This document shows, in pieces, positions 15,730 through 25,283 of a stretch of 64,000 nucleotides of DNA (position 1 is its first letter; each line of letters begins with the position of its first letter). Position numbers and translations under genes: made by a program. Source of the DNA: Flavimarina sp. Hel_I_48 (GTDB lineage: Bacteria; Bacteroidota; Bacteroidia; Flavobacteriales; Flavobacteriaceae); NCBI RefSeq assembly GCF_000733945.1, contig NZ_JPOL01000002.1:2729001-2793000 (forward strand), given 5' to 3'. The notes beneath the pieces are model-generated. The model was not told the DNA's origin and searched no databases. It saw only the letters and a program-made list of their open reading frames with translations.

Positions 15730-16968
15730 ATGAATGGAATCAAACCAGTAGTTATGCAACCGATAATTTTTGCTTTAATCAAGGAAAGAAAAGACCCGCC
15801 AGACAGGCGTACTGTTTTTTCACCCACAAAACTGCGCGAGGTACAGGAGCTCTTTCCCGAAGCAAAATTTCTGGTGGAAAGTTCGGCAATACGCGCGTTT
15901 CCAGATGTTGCGTACAAAAACGCTGAATTTACGGTAAGCGAAGATGTCACCGCAGCTGAGGTTTTGATAGGAGTAAAGGAGGTGCCCATAGACTTTTTGA
16001 TATCAGGTAAGAAGTATTTTTTCTTCAGTCATACCATAAAAAAACAGGAATACAACCGCGAACTTTTGCAAGCGGTGCTGTTTAAAAATATAGAACTATA
16101 CGATCACGAGGTCATTACAGATCAAAACGGAAATCGCCTTATTGGTTTTGGCCGTTATGCGGGTCTGGTAGGGGCCTATAATGGTATAAGGGCCTGGGGA
16201 GAACGGCATAAAAGTTGGTTTCTTCCTCCTGCCAGTACGTTAAGTGGACTGAAGGCGATGAAGGCCAAGCTGGATGAAATAAACCTGCCAAATATTAAAA
16301 TCTGCCTAACCGGAGGCGGGAGGGTTGCCGGTGGTGCCAAAGAAATTCTTGATTATTTAAAAATCAGGCAGGTTTATGTTGATGACTTTTTGAATATGGA
16401 ATTTGATGAACCGGTATATTGTAAAATTGATGTACTGGATTACAACAAGCGCATCGACGGAGAACCTGCTACGCAAAAAGAATTTTTTAGGGATCCCACA
16501 ACGTTTGAGTCCAACTTTATGCGCTTTGCAAAAGTAACGCAGTTTCTGATTACGGGGCATTTTTATGGGGACGGTGCGCCGCAATTTTTGACTCAAGAGG
16601 ATGCGAGAAATCCCGACTTTAAAATTGAAGTTGTTGCAGATATTTCCTGTGATCTTAACGGTCCCATAGCTTCTACCATTCGAACCTCTACCTTAGAAGA
16701 TCCTTTTTATGGTTATGATCCCAAAACGCAAAAAGAAACTAATTTTGATGCTCCGGGTGCGATTACGGTAATGGCGGTAGATAACCTGCCATGTGCTTTG
16801 CCCATGGATGCCAGTGAGGGTTTTGGCGATATGTTTTTAAATCATGTTATGCCGGCTTTTTTTAACGATGACAAGGATGGAATCCTGGAACGCGCACGAA
16901 TGACAAAAAATGGTCAACTAACTGATCGTTTTAAATATCTACAGGAATTTGTAGAGGGCAAAGAATAA
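15730..16968 (+). CDS. Saccharopine/alanine dehydrogenase-like NAD(P)-binding enzyme
   Basis: A cytoplasmic protein of 412 residues from the ATG at 15730; the frame is open from 15613, but the added 39 residues look unstructured. The N-terminal part (KERKDPPDRRTVFSPTKL ... AFPDVAY) resembles the N-terminal domain of alanine dehydrogenase/lysine-forming saccharopine dehydrogenases. A Rossmann glycine-rich stretch (CLTGGGRVAGGAKEIL) lies at about residues 193-208. The later part includes ADISCDLNGPIASTIR and DNLPCALPMDAS, typical of this family. It probably reduces or oxidises an amino acid with NAD(P)H, but the exact substrate cannot be read. It is followed by a 250-base gap before guaB. Confidence 0.75.
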   Translation: MNGIKPVVMQPIIFALIKERKDPPDRRTVFSPTKLREVQELFPEAKFLVESSAIRAFPDVAYKNAEFTVSEDVTAAEVLIGVKEVPIDFLISGKKYFFFSHTIKKQEYNRELLQAVLFKNIELYDHEVITDQNGNRLIGFGRYAGLVGAYNGIRAWGERHKSWFLPPASTLSGLKAMKAKLDEINLPNIKICLTGGGRVAGGAKEILDYLKIRQVYVDDFLNMEFDEPVYCKIDVLDYNKRIDGEPATQKEFFRDPTTFESNFMRFAKVTQFLITGHFYGDGAPQFLTQEDARNPDFKIEVVADISCDLNGPIASTIRTSTLEDPFYGYDPKTQKETNFDAPGAITVMAVDNLPCALPMDASEGFGDMFLNHVMPAFFNDDKDGILERARMTKNGQLTDRFKYLQEFVEGKE

Positions 16969-17190
16969 ACCATTTATACCGAAAATTGACGATTTACGGC
17001 TATTTATTGGTCAATTTTGAGCTTTTAAACCTATTTTTCTGTATTTATTAAGCTTATTTAGTCATATATAAATGTCTTGCTTTTTCATTTTTTTGACAGA
17101 AATTATGAATTTTCTGCTTATAAATTTTATATCTTTTATTCTTCTCTTTTCATTTATTTACGGTTTTCCCCTTTTAACAATTATTAAATG

Positions 17191-17198
17191 TATCTTTG
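17191..17198 (+). promoter_or_regulatory. TAnnTTTG -7 element of guaB
   Basis: TATCTTTG, a perfect match, 23 bases before the guaB start codon. Confidence 0.6.
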
Positions 17199-17221
17199 CA
17201 CGCAATTAAATCTTAATTGCA

Positions 17222-18694
17222 ATGAAAGCTCACGATACTAAAATACTGGGAGAAGGTCTTACTTACGACGACGTACTTCTGGTTCCTGCTTTTTCTGAAG
17301 TACTTCCCAGAGAAGTTAATATTCAGTCAAAATTCTCACGAAATATAATCCTTAACGTTCCCATCGTTTCCGCAGCAATGGATACGGTGACCGAATCACG
17401 CATGGCAATTGCTATTGCTCAGGAGGGTGGTATAGGTGTGCTGCATAAGAATATGAGCATTGAGGCGCAGGCTATCAAGGTACGCCGTGTTAAACGTGCC
17501 GAAAGCGGGATGATCATTGATCCGGTTACTTTGCCACTTTCCGCAAAAGTCGGCGATGCAAAACAAAGCATGTCTGAACACGGTATAGGTGGGATTCCCA
17601 TTGTGGATGGCGATGGAAAGCTAAAAGGTATTGTGACCAACAGGGATTTGCGATTTGAAAAAGATGACGAACGACCTATAATCGAAGTCATGACCAGCGA
17701 AAACCTCATTACCACAAGTGAAGGTACTTCTTTGCGCCAGGCGGAAGGTATTTTGCAAGAGCATAAAATCGAAAAACTTCCAGTGGTTACTGATGACCAG
17801 AAGCTCATAGGTCTGATCACCTTCAGGGATATTACAAAACTTACCCAGAAACCCATTGCCAATAAAGATACTTATGGCCGTCTTCGTGTTGCGGCAGCGG
17901 TAGGTGTTACCGCTGATGCGGTAGAACGTGCCAGTGCATTGGTGAATGCCGGTGTTGATGCCGTAGTGATCGATACTGCTCATGGACATACAAAAGGTGT
18001 GGTGGCCGTACTGAAGATGATCAAGGAAAAGTTTCCAGATCTGGATGTGGTCGTAGGAAATATAGCAACCCCAGAAGCGGCAAAATATCTGGTTGATGCA
18101 GGTGCAGATGCCGTAAAAGTAGGTATTGGCCCTGGGTCTATTTGTACCACACGTGTAGTCGCAGGAGTAGGATTTCCACAGTTTAGTGCCGTGTTAGAGG
18201 TTGCTGAAGCCATTAAAGGCAGTGGCGTACCGGTAATTGCCGATGGTGGGATACGCTATACCGGCGATATTCCGAAAGCACTTGCAGCAGGAGCAGATTG
18301 TGTGATGCTGGGATCCCTTCTCGCCGGAACAAAAGAATCGCCCGGTGAAACCATTATTTACGAAGGCCGAAAATTCAAAACGTATAGGGGCATGGGTTCT
18401 GTGGAAGCCATGAAAACCGGCTCAAAAGACCGTTATTTTCAGGATGTGGAAGATGATATTAAAAAACTCGTTCCAGAAGGAATCGTGGGGCGTGTACCTT
18501 ATAAAGGTGATCTTGTGGAAAGCGTACACCAGTTTATAGGCGGTCTTCGGGCGGGTATGGGCTATTGCGGTGCCAAGGATATTCCGGCTTTAAAAGAAGA
18601 TGCACGTTTTATAAAAATCACTTCCAGCGGAATTCATGAAAGTCATCCACATGATGTGATGATTACTAAAGAAGCTCCTAATTATAGCCGCTAA
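17222..18694 (+). CDS. guaB: IMP dehydrogenase
   Basis: Oxidises IMP to XMP with NAD+, the committed step of guanine nucleotide synthesis. The 490 residues have the usual length and order: TIM-barrel start ([20 protein letters not shown]), two CBS domains inserted at about 95-205, then the barrel again. The catalytic loop GPGSICTTR places the active Cys at 308; the flap region has GRVPYKGDL. guaA, the next enzyme of the pathway, is encoded in the same window 12 kb away on the same strand but not in an operon with it. A terminator follows. Confidence 0.98.
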   Translation: MKAHDTKILGEGLTYDDVLLVPAFSEVLPREVNIQSKFSRNIILNVPIVSAAMDTVTESRMAIAIAQEGGIGVLHKNMSIEAQAIKVRRVKRAESGMIIDPVTLPLSAKVGDAKQSMSEHGIGGIPIVDGDGKLKGIVTNRDLRFEKDDERPIIEVMTSENLITTSEGTSLRQAEGILQEHKIEKLPVVTDDQKLIGLITFRDITKLTQKPIANKDTYGRLRVAAAVGVTADAVERASALVNAGVDAVVIDTAHGHTKGVVAVLKMIKEKFPDLDVVVGNIATPEAAKYLVDAGADAVKVGIGPGSICTTRVVAGVGFPQFSAVLEVAEAIKGSGVPVIADGGIRYTGDIPKALAAGADCVMLGSLLAGTKESPGETIIYEGRKFKTYRGMGSVEAMKTGSKDRYFQDVEDDIKKLVPEGIVGRVPYKGDLVESVHQFIGGLRAGMGYCGAKDIPALKEDARFIKITSSGIHESHPHDVMITKEAPNYSR

Positions 18695-18723
18695 GTTTTT
18701 TGAAAACTGTAATTATGGAAATA

Positions 18724-18751
18724 AAAAAAACGGCCAATTCGGCCGTTTTTT
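18724..18751 (+). terminator. Terminator after guaB
   Basis: AACGGCC and GGCCGTT arms around AATTC, with A-run before and T-run after. It can serve guaB and the convergent OmpH gene. Confidence 0.85.
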
Positions 18752-18782
18752 ATGCTCAAAAAGGTATAAAACAGTAAGAAAA

Positions 18783-19289
18783 TTACTGCTTTAAGGTGAT
18801 TTTTAGGTTGTCTGCAACCGCTTGAGTAAGGTCATGCGCGGGATCAAAGTAAGCTACTCCATTTCCTAAAGTCAACACTTGTGTATAACCTTGCTTCTTG
18901 GCAACTGCATCTATCGCGGTACCTATTTTTGTGTATAAAGGACGCATAAGTTCGTCACGGCGTATCTGTATAAGCTGTTGTGAATTTTGACGGAATTTCT
19001 GGATATCCTGCTCAATGCCCACGATAACATCCTGCTTTCCTTTTTTGTCAGCGTCGCTAACGGTATCGCCAAGACCCTGAAATTCTTCAACTTTCACCTG
19101 GTAATTGGCTACCATTTCTTTGAATTGGCTGTCCAGTTCGCCGCCATAGGTTTCAATATTGGTCTGCACTTCGGTAAGTTCTGGCAAGCTGGCCAGGACA
19201 TAGTCACTGTCTACAGTGCCCACTTTGGTTTGTGCAAAAGTTGCAACACTTATAAATAAAAATAGAAGGGATGTTGTTATGCTTTTCAT
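18783..19289 (-). CDS. OmpH/Skp family periplasmic chaperone
   Basis: A 168-residue protein with a signal peptide cleaved after about residue 19 (FAQ). The mature part begins TKVGTVDSDYVLASLPEL, typical of Skp/OmpH, continues as a long charged coiled coil (about 45-120) and ends with the usual short beta segment (TQVLTLGNGVAYFD). Skp-like trimers hold unfolded outer-membrane proteins in the periplasm. This fits the folding-factor genes nearby (20.0-24.2 kb). Confidence 0.88.
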   Translation of the reverse strand: MKSITTSLLFLFISVATFAQTKVGTVDSDYVLASLPELTEVQTNIETYGGELDSQFKEMVANYQVKVEEFQGLGDTVSDADKKGKQDVIVGIEQDIQKFRQNSQQLIQIRRDELMRPLYTKIGTAIDAVAKKQGYTQVLTLGNGVAYFDPAHDLTQAVADNLKITLKQ

Positions 19290-19415
19290 AATGTGATTTT
19301 AGTTCTTGTAAAGCGCGTATAGCGCCTGTTTGAACCGATTTAGTGGTTAATTTAAATATTTAGACAAAGATAAAAAAGCTTGCTTGTTGGCAAAGGGTTT
19401 TGTGATTTATCGTGC

Positions 19416-19661
19416 TCAGTCGTTTTGATTTACAAATTCTCCCCTGTGTGGCTTCAATGCATCGCGTACGGCGATCATATCTGTTTCATCCACAACGATA
19501 AAAGCAATGCTGTGCATTGGGCTAAGGGTTTCTGAATCTATGGGTTTTGTATTTGCCAGGTTTTTTGCGGCGTATTCTTTAAGATGAATCGCGTGATGCG
19601 CAGCAATTTCTTTGGCATCTGCACCTCTAAAGTCCCAGATAAGTTTAATTTCTTTGCTCAT
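19416..19661 (-). CDS. Conserved small protein of unknown function
   Basis: An 81-residue cytoplasmic protein, no signal peptide or membrane helix. It has an N-terminal strand (IKLIWDFRG), a His-rich helix (AAHHAIHLKEYAAK) and a C-terminal alpha-beta segment (SIAFIVVDETDMIAVRDALKPHRGEF), which resembles a small ferredoxin-like fold. I do not recognise a named family; the coding pattern and compact fold make a real gene likely. Confidence 0.6.
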   Translation of the reverse strand: MSKEIKLIWDFRGADAKEIAAHHAIHLKEYAAKNLANTKPIDSETLSPMHSIAFIVVDETDMIAVRDALKPHRGEFVNQND

Positions 19662-20015
19662 TATAAAGTTTTATTCAATTGCTGTGCCAAAAATAAGATT
19701 TGCTTTGGTATTAAATTCAGGACAAACCGGTTTAACCATATTTTAGCCGAAAAAAAGGTCAATAAATTCCGATTTTAGCTTATTTATGACCTTAAATACG
19801 GAGTTTTTTCTGCAAACAATTCAGTTTCTGAAGCCCTTTCTTTTAAAGCTGCTAAAGGTGTTTTCGTGTGTGGAAATCAAGCATCTATGTTTGCCGTTTA
19901 TTCCTTTTCCTCTACTAAAGTAAAACAATAAATTTCATACATATTCGTTCAATGCAACGCGGTCTTTACTGACTTTTAATTTGTAATTTTGCTCACTTTT
20001 ACAGCGGTATTCTTG
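19662..20015. other. Intergenic region before the folding-factor operon
   Basis: AT-rich and non-coding. It holds the TAnnTTTG element at 19984-19991; nothing else can be named. Confidence 0.5.
19984..19991 (+). promoter_or_regulatory. TAnnTTTG -7 element of the PpiC/SurA operon
   Basis: TAATTTTG, 24 bases upstream of the ATG at 20016. It overlaps the TTG codon that would extend the reading frame upstream, so the ATG at 20016 is the better start. Confidence 0.6.
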
Positions 20016-21941
20016 ATGAAATATTTTTTTATTGTTTCGGTTCTTTTTTTGGCGATGCCCATCAGCGCGCAGACCCAGGAAAATGAGGTGCTCATGACTG
20101 TTGACGGTGCTCCGGTTTATGCGTCTGAATTTAAACGTGTGTACGGTAAAAATCTTGACCTTGTTGTTGAAAGCGGGCAGGAAGATATAGATTCTTATTT
20201 GCAGCTGTTCAAAAACTATAAACTGAAACTCGCCGCGGCAGAAGAACTGGGCCTATTAGAACGCGAAGATCTTAAAAAAGAGCTGGAAGGTTATAAAAAC
20301 CAACTTGCGGAAAACCTAATGATGGATTCCCCCGTGACCGAATCGCTTGTGGAGGAAGCCTACGATCATATGCTCCATGAGGTGCAGGCCAGTCATATTA
20401 TGGTCGCGGTAAGCCCATCCAGTAAGCCTAAAGATACCCTTATAGCCTACAATAAAATACGGGAAATACGTCAGAAATTGGTTAATGGTGCAGCCTTTGA
20501 AACGGTTGCGCGCGAAAAAAGCGAAGATCCTTCCGTGGTAAATAATGGAGGGGACCTGGGTTGGTTTAGTGCTTTTAAGATGGTTTATCCTTTTGAAAAA
20601 GCAGCTTATGAAACGCCCGTAGTGGAACTGTCCCCCATTGTGCGTTCCAGTTTTGGCTATCATATTTTAAAAACCACAGATAAGCGCGAATCCCGCGGCG
20701 AAGTTGAAGTTGCGCACATCATGCTTGCGCTCAATAGAAAAGAAGGGGGCAACGATCAGGAGCGTCGCATTTGGGAAATTTATAAAAAACTTCAAAATGG
20801 GGAGTCTTTTGATCTCCTTGCCAGAAAATATAGCGAGGATACTAAAACCGCGCGGCAGGGGGGTAACTTGGCACGTTTCGCGGCAGGTGAACTTAATAGT
20901 ACTGTATTTGAAGATAAAGCGTTTGCTCTTGAAAATACAGGCGATTTCAGTGAACCCTTTAAAACTAAAATGGGCTGGCACATTGTTAAGCTCAATGAAA
21001 AGTTTCCCATAGAACCCCTTGCGGACTTAAGACCGCTTATAGAAAGTAAAATAAAAAGCGACAGCCGGTCGCAACTATTGGAGAGTGCACTTATTGAAAA
21101 ATTGGAGAAGGAGCTAAATCTATGGGAGAATGACGAAGTTTTAGCACAGTTGGGAGAATCTTTTTCTGCTACCGAAAATCAAAAGGATACCACGGTATTG
21201 CTGGCGGTTAAAGAAGACAGCGTATCTGTAAGCGAATTTGCAGATTTTATTGCTGGCGAACGTAGGTTTGCACCTGTACAAAAAACCGATACTTTAGAGC
21301 TAAAATCGGCTTACAGACGCTTTAAATCGAAGAAATTACGGGAATTTTATAAAGAACATTTAGCTGAAACCAATGCGGAATTTGCCCAAATCACCAAAGA
21401 ATACAGGGAGGGAATCCTTCTATTTGCCCTGATGGAAGAAAAAATCTGGAACCCTGCTAAAGAAGATTCCGTGGGGCTTGCCGCTTATTTTGAAAAGCAC
21501 CATGAGGAGTACATGAACCCGCCTGCTTACGATGTTCTGGTTGTTAACGGTACGGAGCTCAGTTCGGTAAAAAAAGCAAGAAAACTGCTAAAAAAAGGAA
21601 AGGAATATCAGGTGGTACAAGACAGCCTCAATAAAAATGAAGAAGTGCATATTTTCCTTACACAGGCAACCGCATCTGCCGGTAACGCACTTTTTCCGGA
21701 AGATTATACATTTAAGTCCGGCGTATCCAGGATTTACAAAGGTGATACGGATTTTACCGTGGTGGATTTGAAAAAAACAATCCCTGCGGAACAAAAGAGC
21801 CTGGATGACGTAAGGGGAGAGGTGATAGGGGATTATCAGCAATACCTTGAAGAGGAATGGATCAAAACCTTAAGCGAGGAGCACGAGGTAGAAATGAACA
21901 CAGCGGTTTTTGAGAGCGTTAAAAAAGAATTGTCACGATAG
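20016..21941 (+). CDS. Periplasmic peptidyl-prolyl isomerase with two parvulin domains
   Basis: A 641-residue exported folding factor. The signal peptide ends near PISAQTQ. A SurA-like N-terminal helical part (about 20-110) is followed by two parvulin domains. The first spans about 118-225 (QASHIMVAV ... NNGGDLGWFSA ... FGYHILK); the second about 228-330 (EVAHIMLAL ... GGNLARFAAGEL ... MGWHIVKL). The C-terminal 300 residues contain a less conserved, possibly third domain. These enzymes isomerise proline bonds and guide outer-membrane proteins. The stop is directly followed by the next gene of the same type. Confidence 0.88.
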   Translation: MKYFFIVSVLFLAMPISAQTQENEVLMTVDGAPVYASEFKRVYGKNLDLVVESGQEDIDSYLQLFKNYKLKLAAAEELGLLEREDLKKELEGYKNQLAENLMMDSPVTESLVEEAYDHMLHEVQASHIMVAVSPSSKPKDTLIAYNKIREIRQKLVNGAAFETVAREKSEDPSVVNNGGDLGWFSAFKMVYPFEKAAYETPVVELSPIVRSSFGYHILKTTDKRESRGEVEVAHIMLALNRKEGGNDQERRIWEIYKKLQNGESFDLLARKYSEDTKTARQGGNLARFAAGELNSTVFEDKAFALENTGDFSEPFKTKMGWHIVKLNEKFPIEPLADLRPLIESKIKSDSRSQLLESALIEKLEKELNLWENDEVLAQLGESFSATENQKDTTVLLAVKEDSVSVSEFADFIAGERRFAPVQKTDTLELKSAYRRFKSKKLREFYKEHLAETNAEFAQITKEYREGILLFALMEEKIWNPAKEDSVGLAAYFEKHHEEYMNPPAYDVLVVNGTELSSVKKARKLLKKGKEYQVVQDSLNKNEEVHIFLTQATASAGNALFPEDYTFKSGVSRIYKGDTDFTVVDLKKTIPAEQKSLDDVRGEVIGDYQQYLEEEWIKTLSEEHEVEMNTAVFESVKKELSR

Positions 21942-22796
21942 ATGAAAAAAACAGTCTTTATTTTAATATTCTGTTCGGTGGCCTTAAAATCATGCGAGCT
22001 GTTCACTAAAAAAACGATGGGCGCGCCGGTCGCCAGGGTGGATGAGGCCTATCTCTACAAAGAGGATATTGAGGCGCTTATCACCCCAGAGATGAGTGCT
22101 GAAGATAGTGTGATCGTAGTAAACCGGTTTGTGAATAGGTGGGCGACCCAGCAATTGCTCATGGAAGGTGCGCGACGCAATATTTCCCTTTCTGAACAAG
22201 AACGACTGGATGGCCTTGTAGATCAGTATAAACTTGACCTGTATTCACAGGCGTATAAAGATGGCCTGGTGGCAAAAACGCTGGATACTGCTATAAGCAA
22301 TACGGAAGCGGAAAAATTTTATGAGCAAAACCCTGCAAATTTCAAGCTGAATGAGGAGCTTTTTAAGTTGCGCTACATTCATATGGGCGAGGGGGATTAT
22401 GATCAACGGGAGATCAAAAGGCGTTTTGTGCGTTTTGATTCCATAGACAAAAAATATTTGGATTCTATTTCCGTACAGTTTAAGGCACATGCTTTGAACG
22501 ATTCTATATGGATAGATAAAACCATGATTATTGCCAAAATAGATCCAATAACGGCTGAAAATGAGGCTAAATACCTAAAAAAAACCGATTTTCTTGAACT
22601 GCGTGATTCATTAGGATTATATTTGATTTCGATCAGGGAGCACCTCAAACGCAATGAAGAAGCACCCCTTGAATATGTGATGCCCACAGTAAAGCAGATC
22701 ATTTTAAACAGGAGAAAACTCGAGCTATTAAAAGAACTGGAAAAGGATATTACTAAAGATGCGATCAAAAACAAACAATTTGAAATATATAACTAA
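21942..22796 (+). CDS. SurA-like folding-factor lipoprotein without clear parvulin motif
   Basis: A 284-residue lipoprotein (anchor Cys18 in ALKSC). It resembles the N-terminal chaperone part of SurA/PrsA-type proteins: helical, with VARVDEAYLYKEDIEAL near the start. I see no HIM...GGDLG parvulin signature in its middle part (ELFKLRYIHMGEGDYD), so catalysis is doubtful. It starts at the base after the preceding stop and overlaps the next gene by 38 bases. The three genes form one translationally coupled operon. Confidence 0.75.
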   Translation: MKKTVFILIFCSVALKSCELFTKKTMGAPVARVDEAYLYKEDIEALITPEMSAEDSVIVVNRFVNRWATQQLLMEGARRNISLSEQERLDGLVDQYKLDLYSQAYKDGLVAKTLDTAISNTEAEKFYEQNPANFKLNEELFKLRYIHMGEGDYDQREIKRRFVRFDSIDKKYLDSISVQFKAHALNDSIWIDKTMIIAKIDPITAENEAKYLKKTDFLELRDSLGLYLISIREHLKRNEEAPLEYVMPTVKQIILNRRKLELLKELEKDITKDAIKNKQFEIYN

Positions 22797-24201
22797 AAAC
22801 ACCTTAATTGCGAGCCTATCATTCATTGGGCTGCATGCAGGTGCACAGGAAATAATAAATACAGAAGATACTGCCAGCGCGGTAGTGGATACCACGGTTG
22901 TAGAACCGGTAAGTTTTAAAGTGGATGGTGTTGCCGCCGTAGTGGGCGAGTACGTGATTCTGGATAGTGACATATCCAAGGCGCGCGCGGGACTTAAAGA
23001 ACAGGATGTAGATGAGAGCGAGACCACGAGCTGTAAGCTTATGGATCGCCTTATGGAAAATGAACTGTATACCCACCAGGCGGTGATAGATAGCGTCCCT
23101 ATTTCTGAACCTCAGATACGTTCTTATGGCAAACAGCAGATAGGTAGTTTCCTTAGGCAATTTGGCGGTGATGAAGAGCGCTTGCTGAAATTTTACAAAA
23201 AAGAGTCAATGGAAGCGCTGGAGGATGAACTTTTTGATATCAACAGGGATCAGGAACTTGCCCGCGCCATGCAGGAAAGGATAGTGGAGACCGTAGAGGT
23301 TACCCCAGAAGAAATAAGGACGTTTTACGGGAACTTTACTAAAGAGGACCTTCCTTATTTTGGGGAAGAAGTAGAAATTTCTAAAATACAAATAGAGCCC
23401 GAAGTACCGGAAGAGGAAAAGCAGAAAGTGATTGATGAGCTTAACGGTTACCGTAAAGATATCATTGAAAACGGAAGCAGTTTTGCTACAAAAGCAGTAC
23501 TCTGGTCAGAGGATGAAGCTTCCCGTGGCGAAGGTGGATTGTATACGGACGTGGACCGTAAATCCCAATTTGTTAAAGAATTTAGGGATGTTGCTTTTAG
23601 CCTTCAGGAAGGTGAAGTAAGCGAGCCTTTTGAAACTGAATTTGGCTATCACATCATAAAAGTGGAAAAGGTAAAAGGCCAGAAAGTTGATTTAAGGCAC
23701 ATTTTGCGTATTCCCAAGATTACATCATCGTCAGAAGCTGATGCCAAAGATTTGATAACCAAGATCAAGAAGCGAATTGAAGATGGCGAAATCACTTTTA
23801 GTGATGCCGCAAAAGAATTTTCGAATGAAAAAGAAACAGCGAGTGACGGGGGGATTCTAATCAATCCGGTAACTCAGGACCGCATGTTTGAATTAACGAA
23901 TTTGCCTCCTGATATTTACCCAAGGGTGCAAAACCTTGACGTAGGAGAGATTTCCCTGGTTTTTAATAATCCTACCCGTACCGGGCGTACCCGATACGAA
24001 ATTTATCAGGTATCCAAAAAAGTGGGTGCTCACGAAGCGGATTTCGCTAAAGATTATGTAAAAATTAAAGATCTTGCCCTGCAGGCAAAACAAATAAAGG
24101 CAATCCAGAAATGGCAACAGGAAAAAATTGCTGAAACCTACATTAAAGTAAACGGGGATTACCGCGACTGTTCATACGACCGTAACTGGTTAAAAAAATA
24201 A
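22759..24201 (+). CDS. surA: SurA-type peptidyl-prolyl isomerase
   Basis: A 480-residue periplasmic chaperone. The signal region ends near HAGAQE. The SurA N-domain begins with VDGVAAVVGEYVILDSDI at about residues 54-71. Two parvulin domains follow: about 195-300 (VEISKIQIEP ... GEGGLYTDVD ... EFGYHIIKVEK) and 303-410 (DLRHILRIP ... SDGGILINPV). The start lies inside the preceding gene (38-base overlap), so the two are co-translated. It is the closest of the three neighbours to classical SurA. Confidence 0.88.
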   Translation: MRSKTNNLKYITKNTLIASLSFIGLHAGAQEIINTEDTASAVVDTTVVEPVSFKVDGVAAVVGEYVILDSDISKARAGLKEQDVDESETTSCKLMDRLMENELYTHQAVIDSVPISEPQIRSYGKQQIGSFLRQFGGDEERLLKFYKKESMEALEDELFDINRDQELARAMQERIVETVEVTPEEIRTFYGNFTKEDLPYFGEEVEISKIQIEPEVPEEEKQKVIDELNGYRKDIIENGSSFATKAVLWSEDEASRGEGGLYTDVDRKSQFVKEFRDVAFSLQEGEVSEPFETEFGYHIIKVEKVKGQKVDLRHILRIPKITSSSEADAKDLITKIKKRIEDGEITFSDAAKEFSNEKETASDGGILINPVTQDRMFELTNLPPDIYPRVQNLDVGEISLVFNNPTRTGRTRYEIYQVSKKVGAHEADFAKDYVKIKDLALQAKQIKAIQKWQQEKIAETYIKVNGDYRDCSYDRNWLKK

Positions 24202-24207
24202 AGGTAC

Positions 24208-25161
24208 ATGTCTGATGTTGCTGCAATAGATGGTCTTGTAGATCGCTATAAAGAACTTAAAAAGGAGATAGGGAAAGTCATTGTAGGGCAGGAAAAAGTG
24301 GTTGACGAGATCATAATCTCTGTTTTTTCCGGTGGTCACGCCCTCCTTATAGGAGTTCCCGGTCTTGCCAAAACGCTTATGGTAAATACCATTGCCACTG
24401 TTTTGGGATTAGATTTTAAGCGCATTCAGTTTACTCCAGATTTAATGCCCAGCGACATTCTGGGTTCGGAAATATTAGATGAAAACAGAAATTTTAAATT
24501 CTTAAAAGGGCCCATATTCTCAAACATCATCCTGGCAGATGAGATCAACCGTACCCCGCCTAAGACACAGGCAGCCCTTCTGGAGGCCATGCAGGAAAAA
24601 TCGGTTACCATTGCAGGGAACCACTACGAACTTTCAAAACCTTATTTTGTACTTGCGACCCAGAATCCTATTGAGCAGGAGGGAACTTATCCCTTGCCCG
24701 AGGCGCAACTGGATCGCTTCATGTTCGCCATAAATCTGGACTATCCTACGCATGAAGAGGAAGTAGCTATTGTTAAAGCGACTACGACAGATCACAAAGT
24801 AACTTTACGATCGCTTTTTTCGGCAAAGGAAATAGAAGACTATCAGCAATTGTTGAGAAGGATTCCCGTAGCAGATAACGTCATTGAATATACGGTTAGC
24901 CTGGTAGGCAAAACACGCCCCAACGCAGATAATATTCCACAAGTGGTAAAAGATTACATAGATTGGGGCGCTGGACCCCGGGCTTCTCAGAATCTTATCC
25001 TGGCGGCCAAAACGCATGCTGCACTTCAGGGAAAATATTCTCCGGATATAGAAAATGTAAAAGCGGTCGCCACCGGAATCTTGAGACACAGGCTCATCAA
25101 AAATTATAAGGCCGATGCAGAAGGACTTACTATTGAAAAAATAATCGCCCAACTTTTATAA
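24208..25161 (+). CDS. MoxR-type AAA+ ATPase
   Basis: A 317-residue cytoplasmic ATPase, the usual MoxR length. Walker A is GVPGLAKT (about 49-56), Walker B LADEINR (about 109-115), with the MoxR feature RTPPKTQAALLEAMQE. MoxR proteins usually act with von Willebrand factor A proteins encoded next to them. Here no DUF58 or vWA gene follows; the next gene is aconitase. It starts 6 bases after surA and is probably co-transcribed with the folding-factor genes. Confidence 0.92.
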   Translation: MSDVAAIDGLVDRYKELKKEIGKVIVGQEKVVDEIIISVFSGGHALLIGVPGLAKTLMVNTIATVLGLDFKRIQFTPDLMPSDILGSEILDENRNFKFLKGPIFSNIILADEINRTPPKTQAALLEAMQEKSVTIAGNHYELSKPYFVLATQNPIEQEGTYPLPEAQLDRFMFAINLDYPTHEEEVAIVKATTTDHKVTLRSLFSAKEIEDYQQLLRRIPVADNVIEYTVSLVGKTRPNADNIPQVVKDYIDWGAGPRASQNLILAAKTHAALQGKYSPDIENVKAVATGILRHRLIKNYKADAEGLTIEKIIAQLL

Positions 25162-25283
25162 ATATTACCCAATAATAACAGCTGCAAGGCAATATACTAT
25201 AAAATCCAACCGATTTTTCGTAGTTTTGTAATCCTTTTAAGGAATTTACAAGACATTAAATATTATCAATAAAACAACTATAT

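Noticed and set aside
17158..17173. TTACGG-TTTT-CCCCTT before guaB as a fourth regulator site
   Set aside because: Only one half matches and the distance to TATCTTTG is 17, not 21. A core metabolic gene is also an unlikely member of the module.
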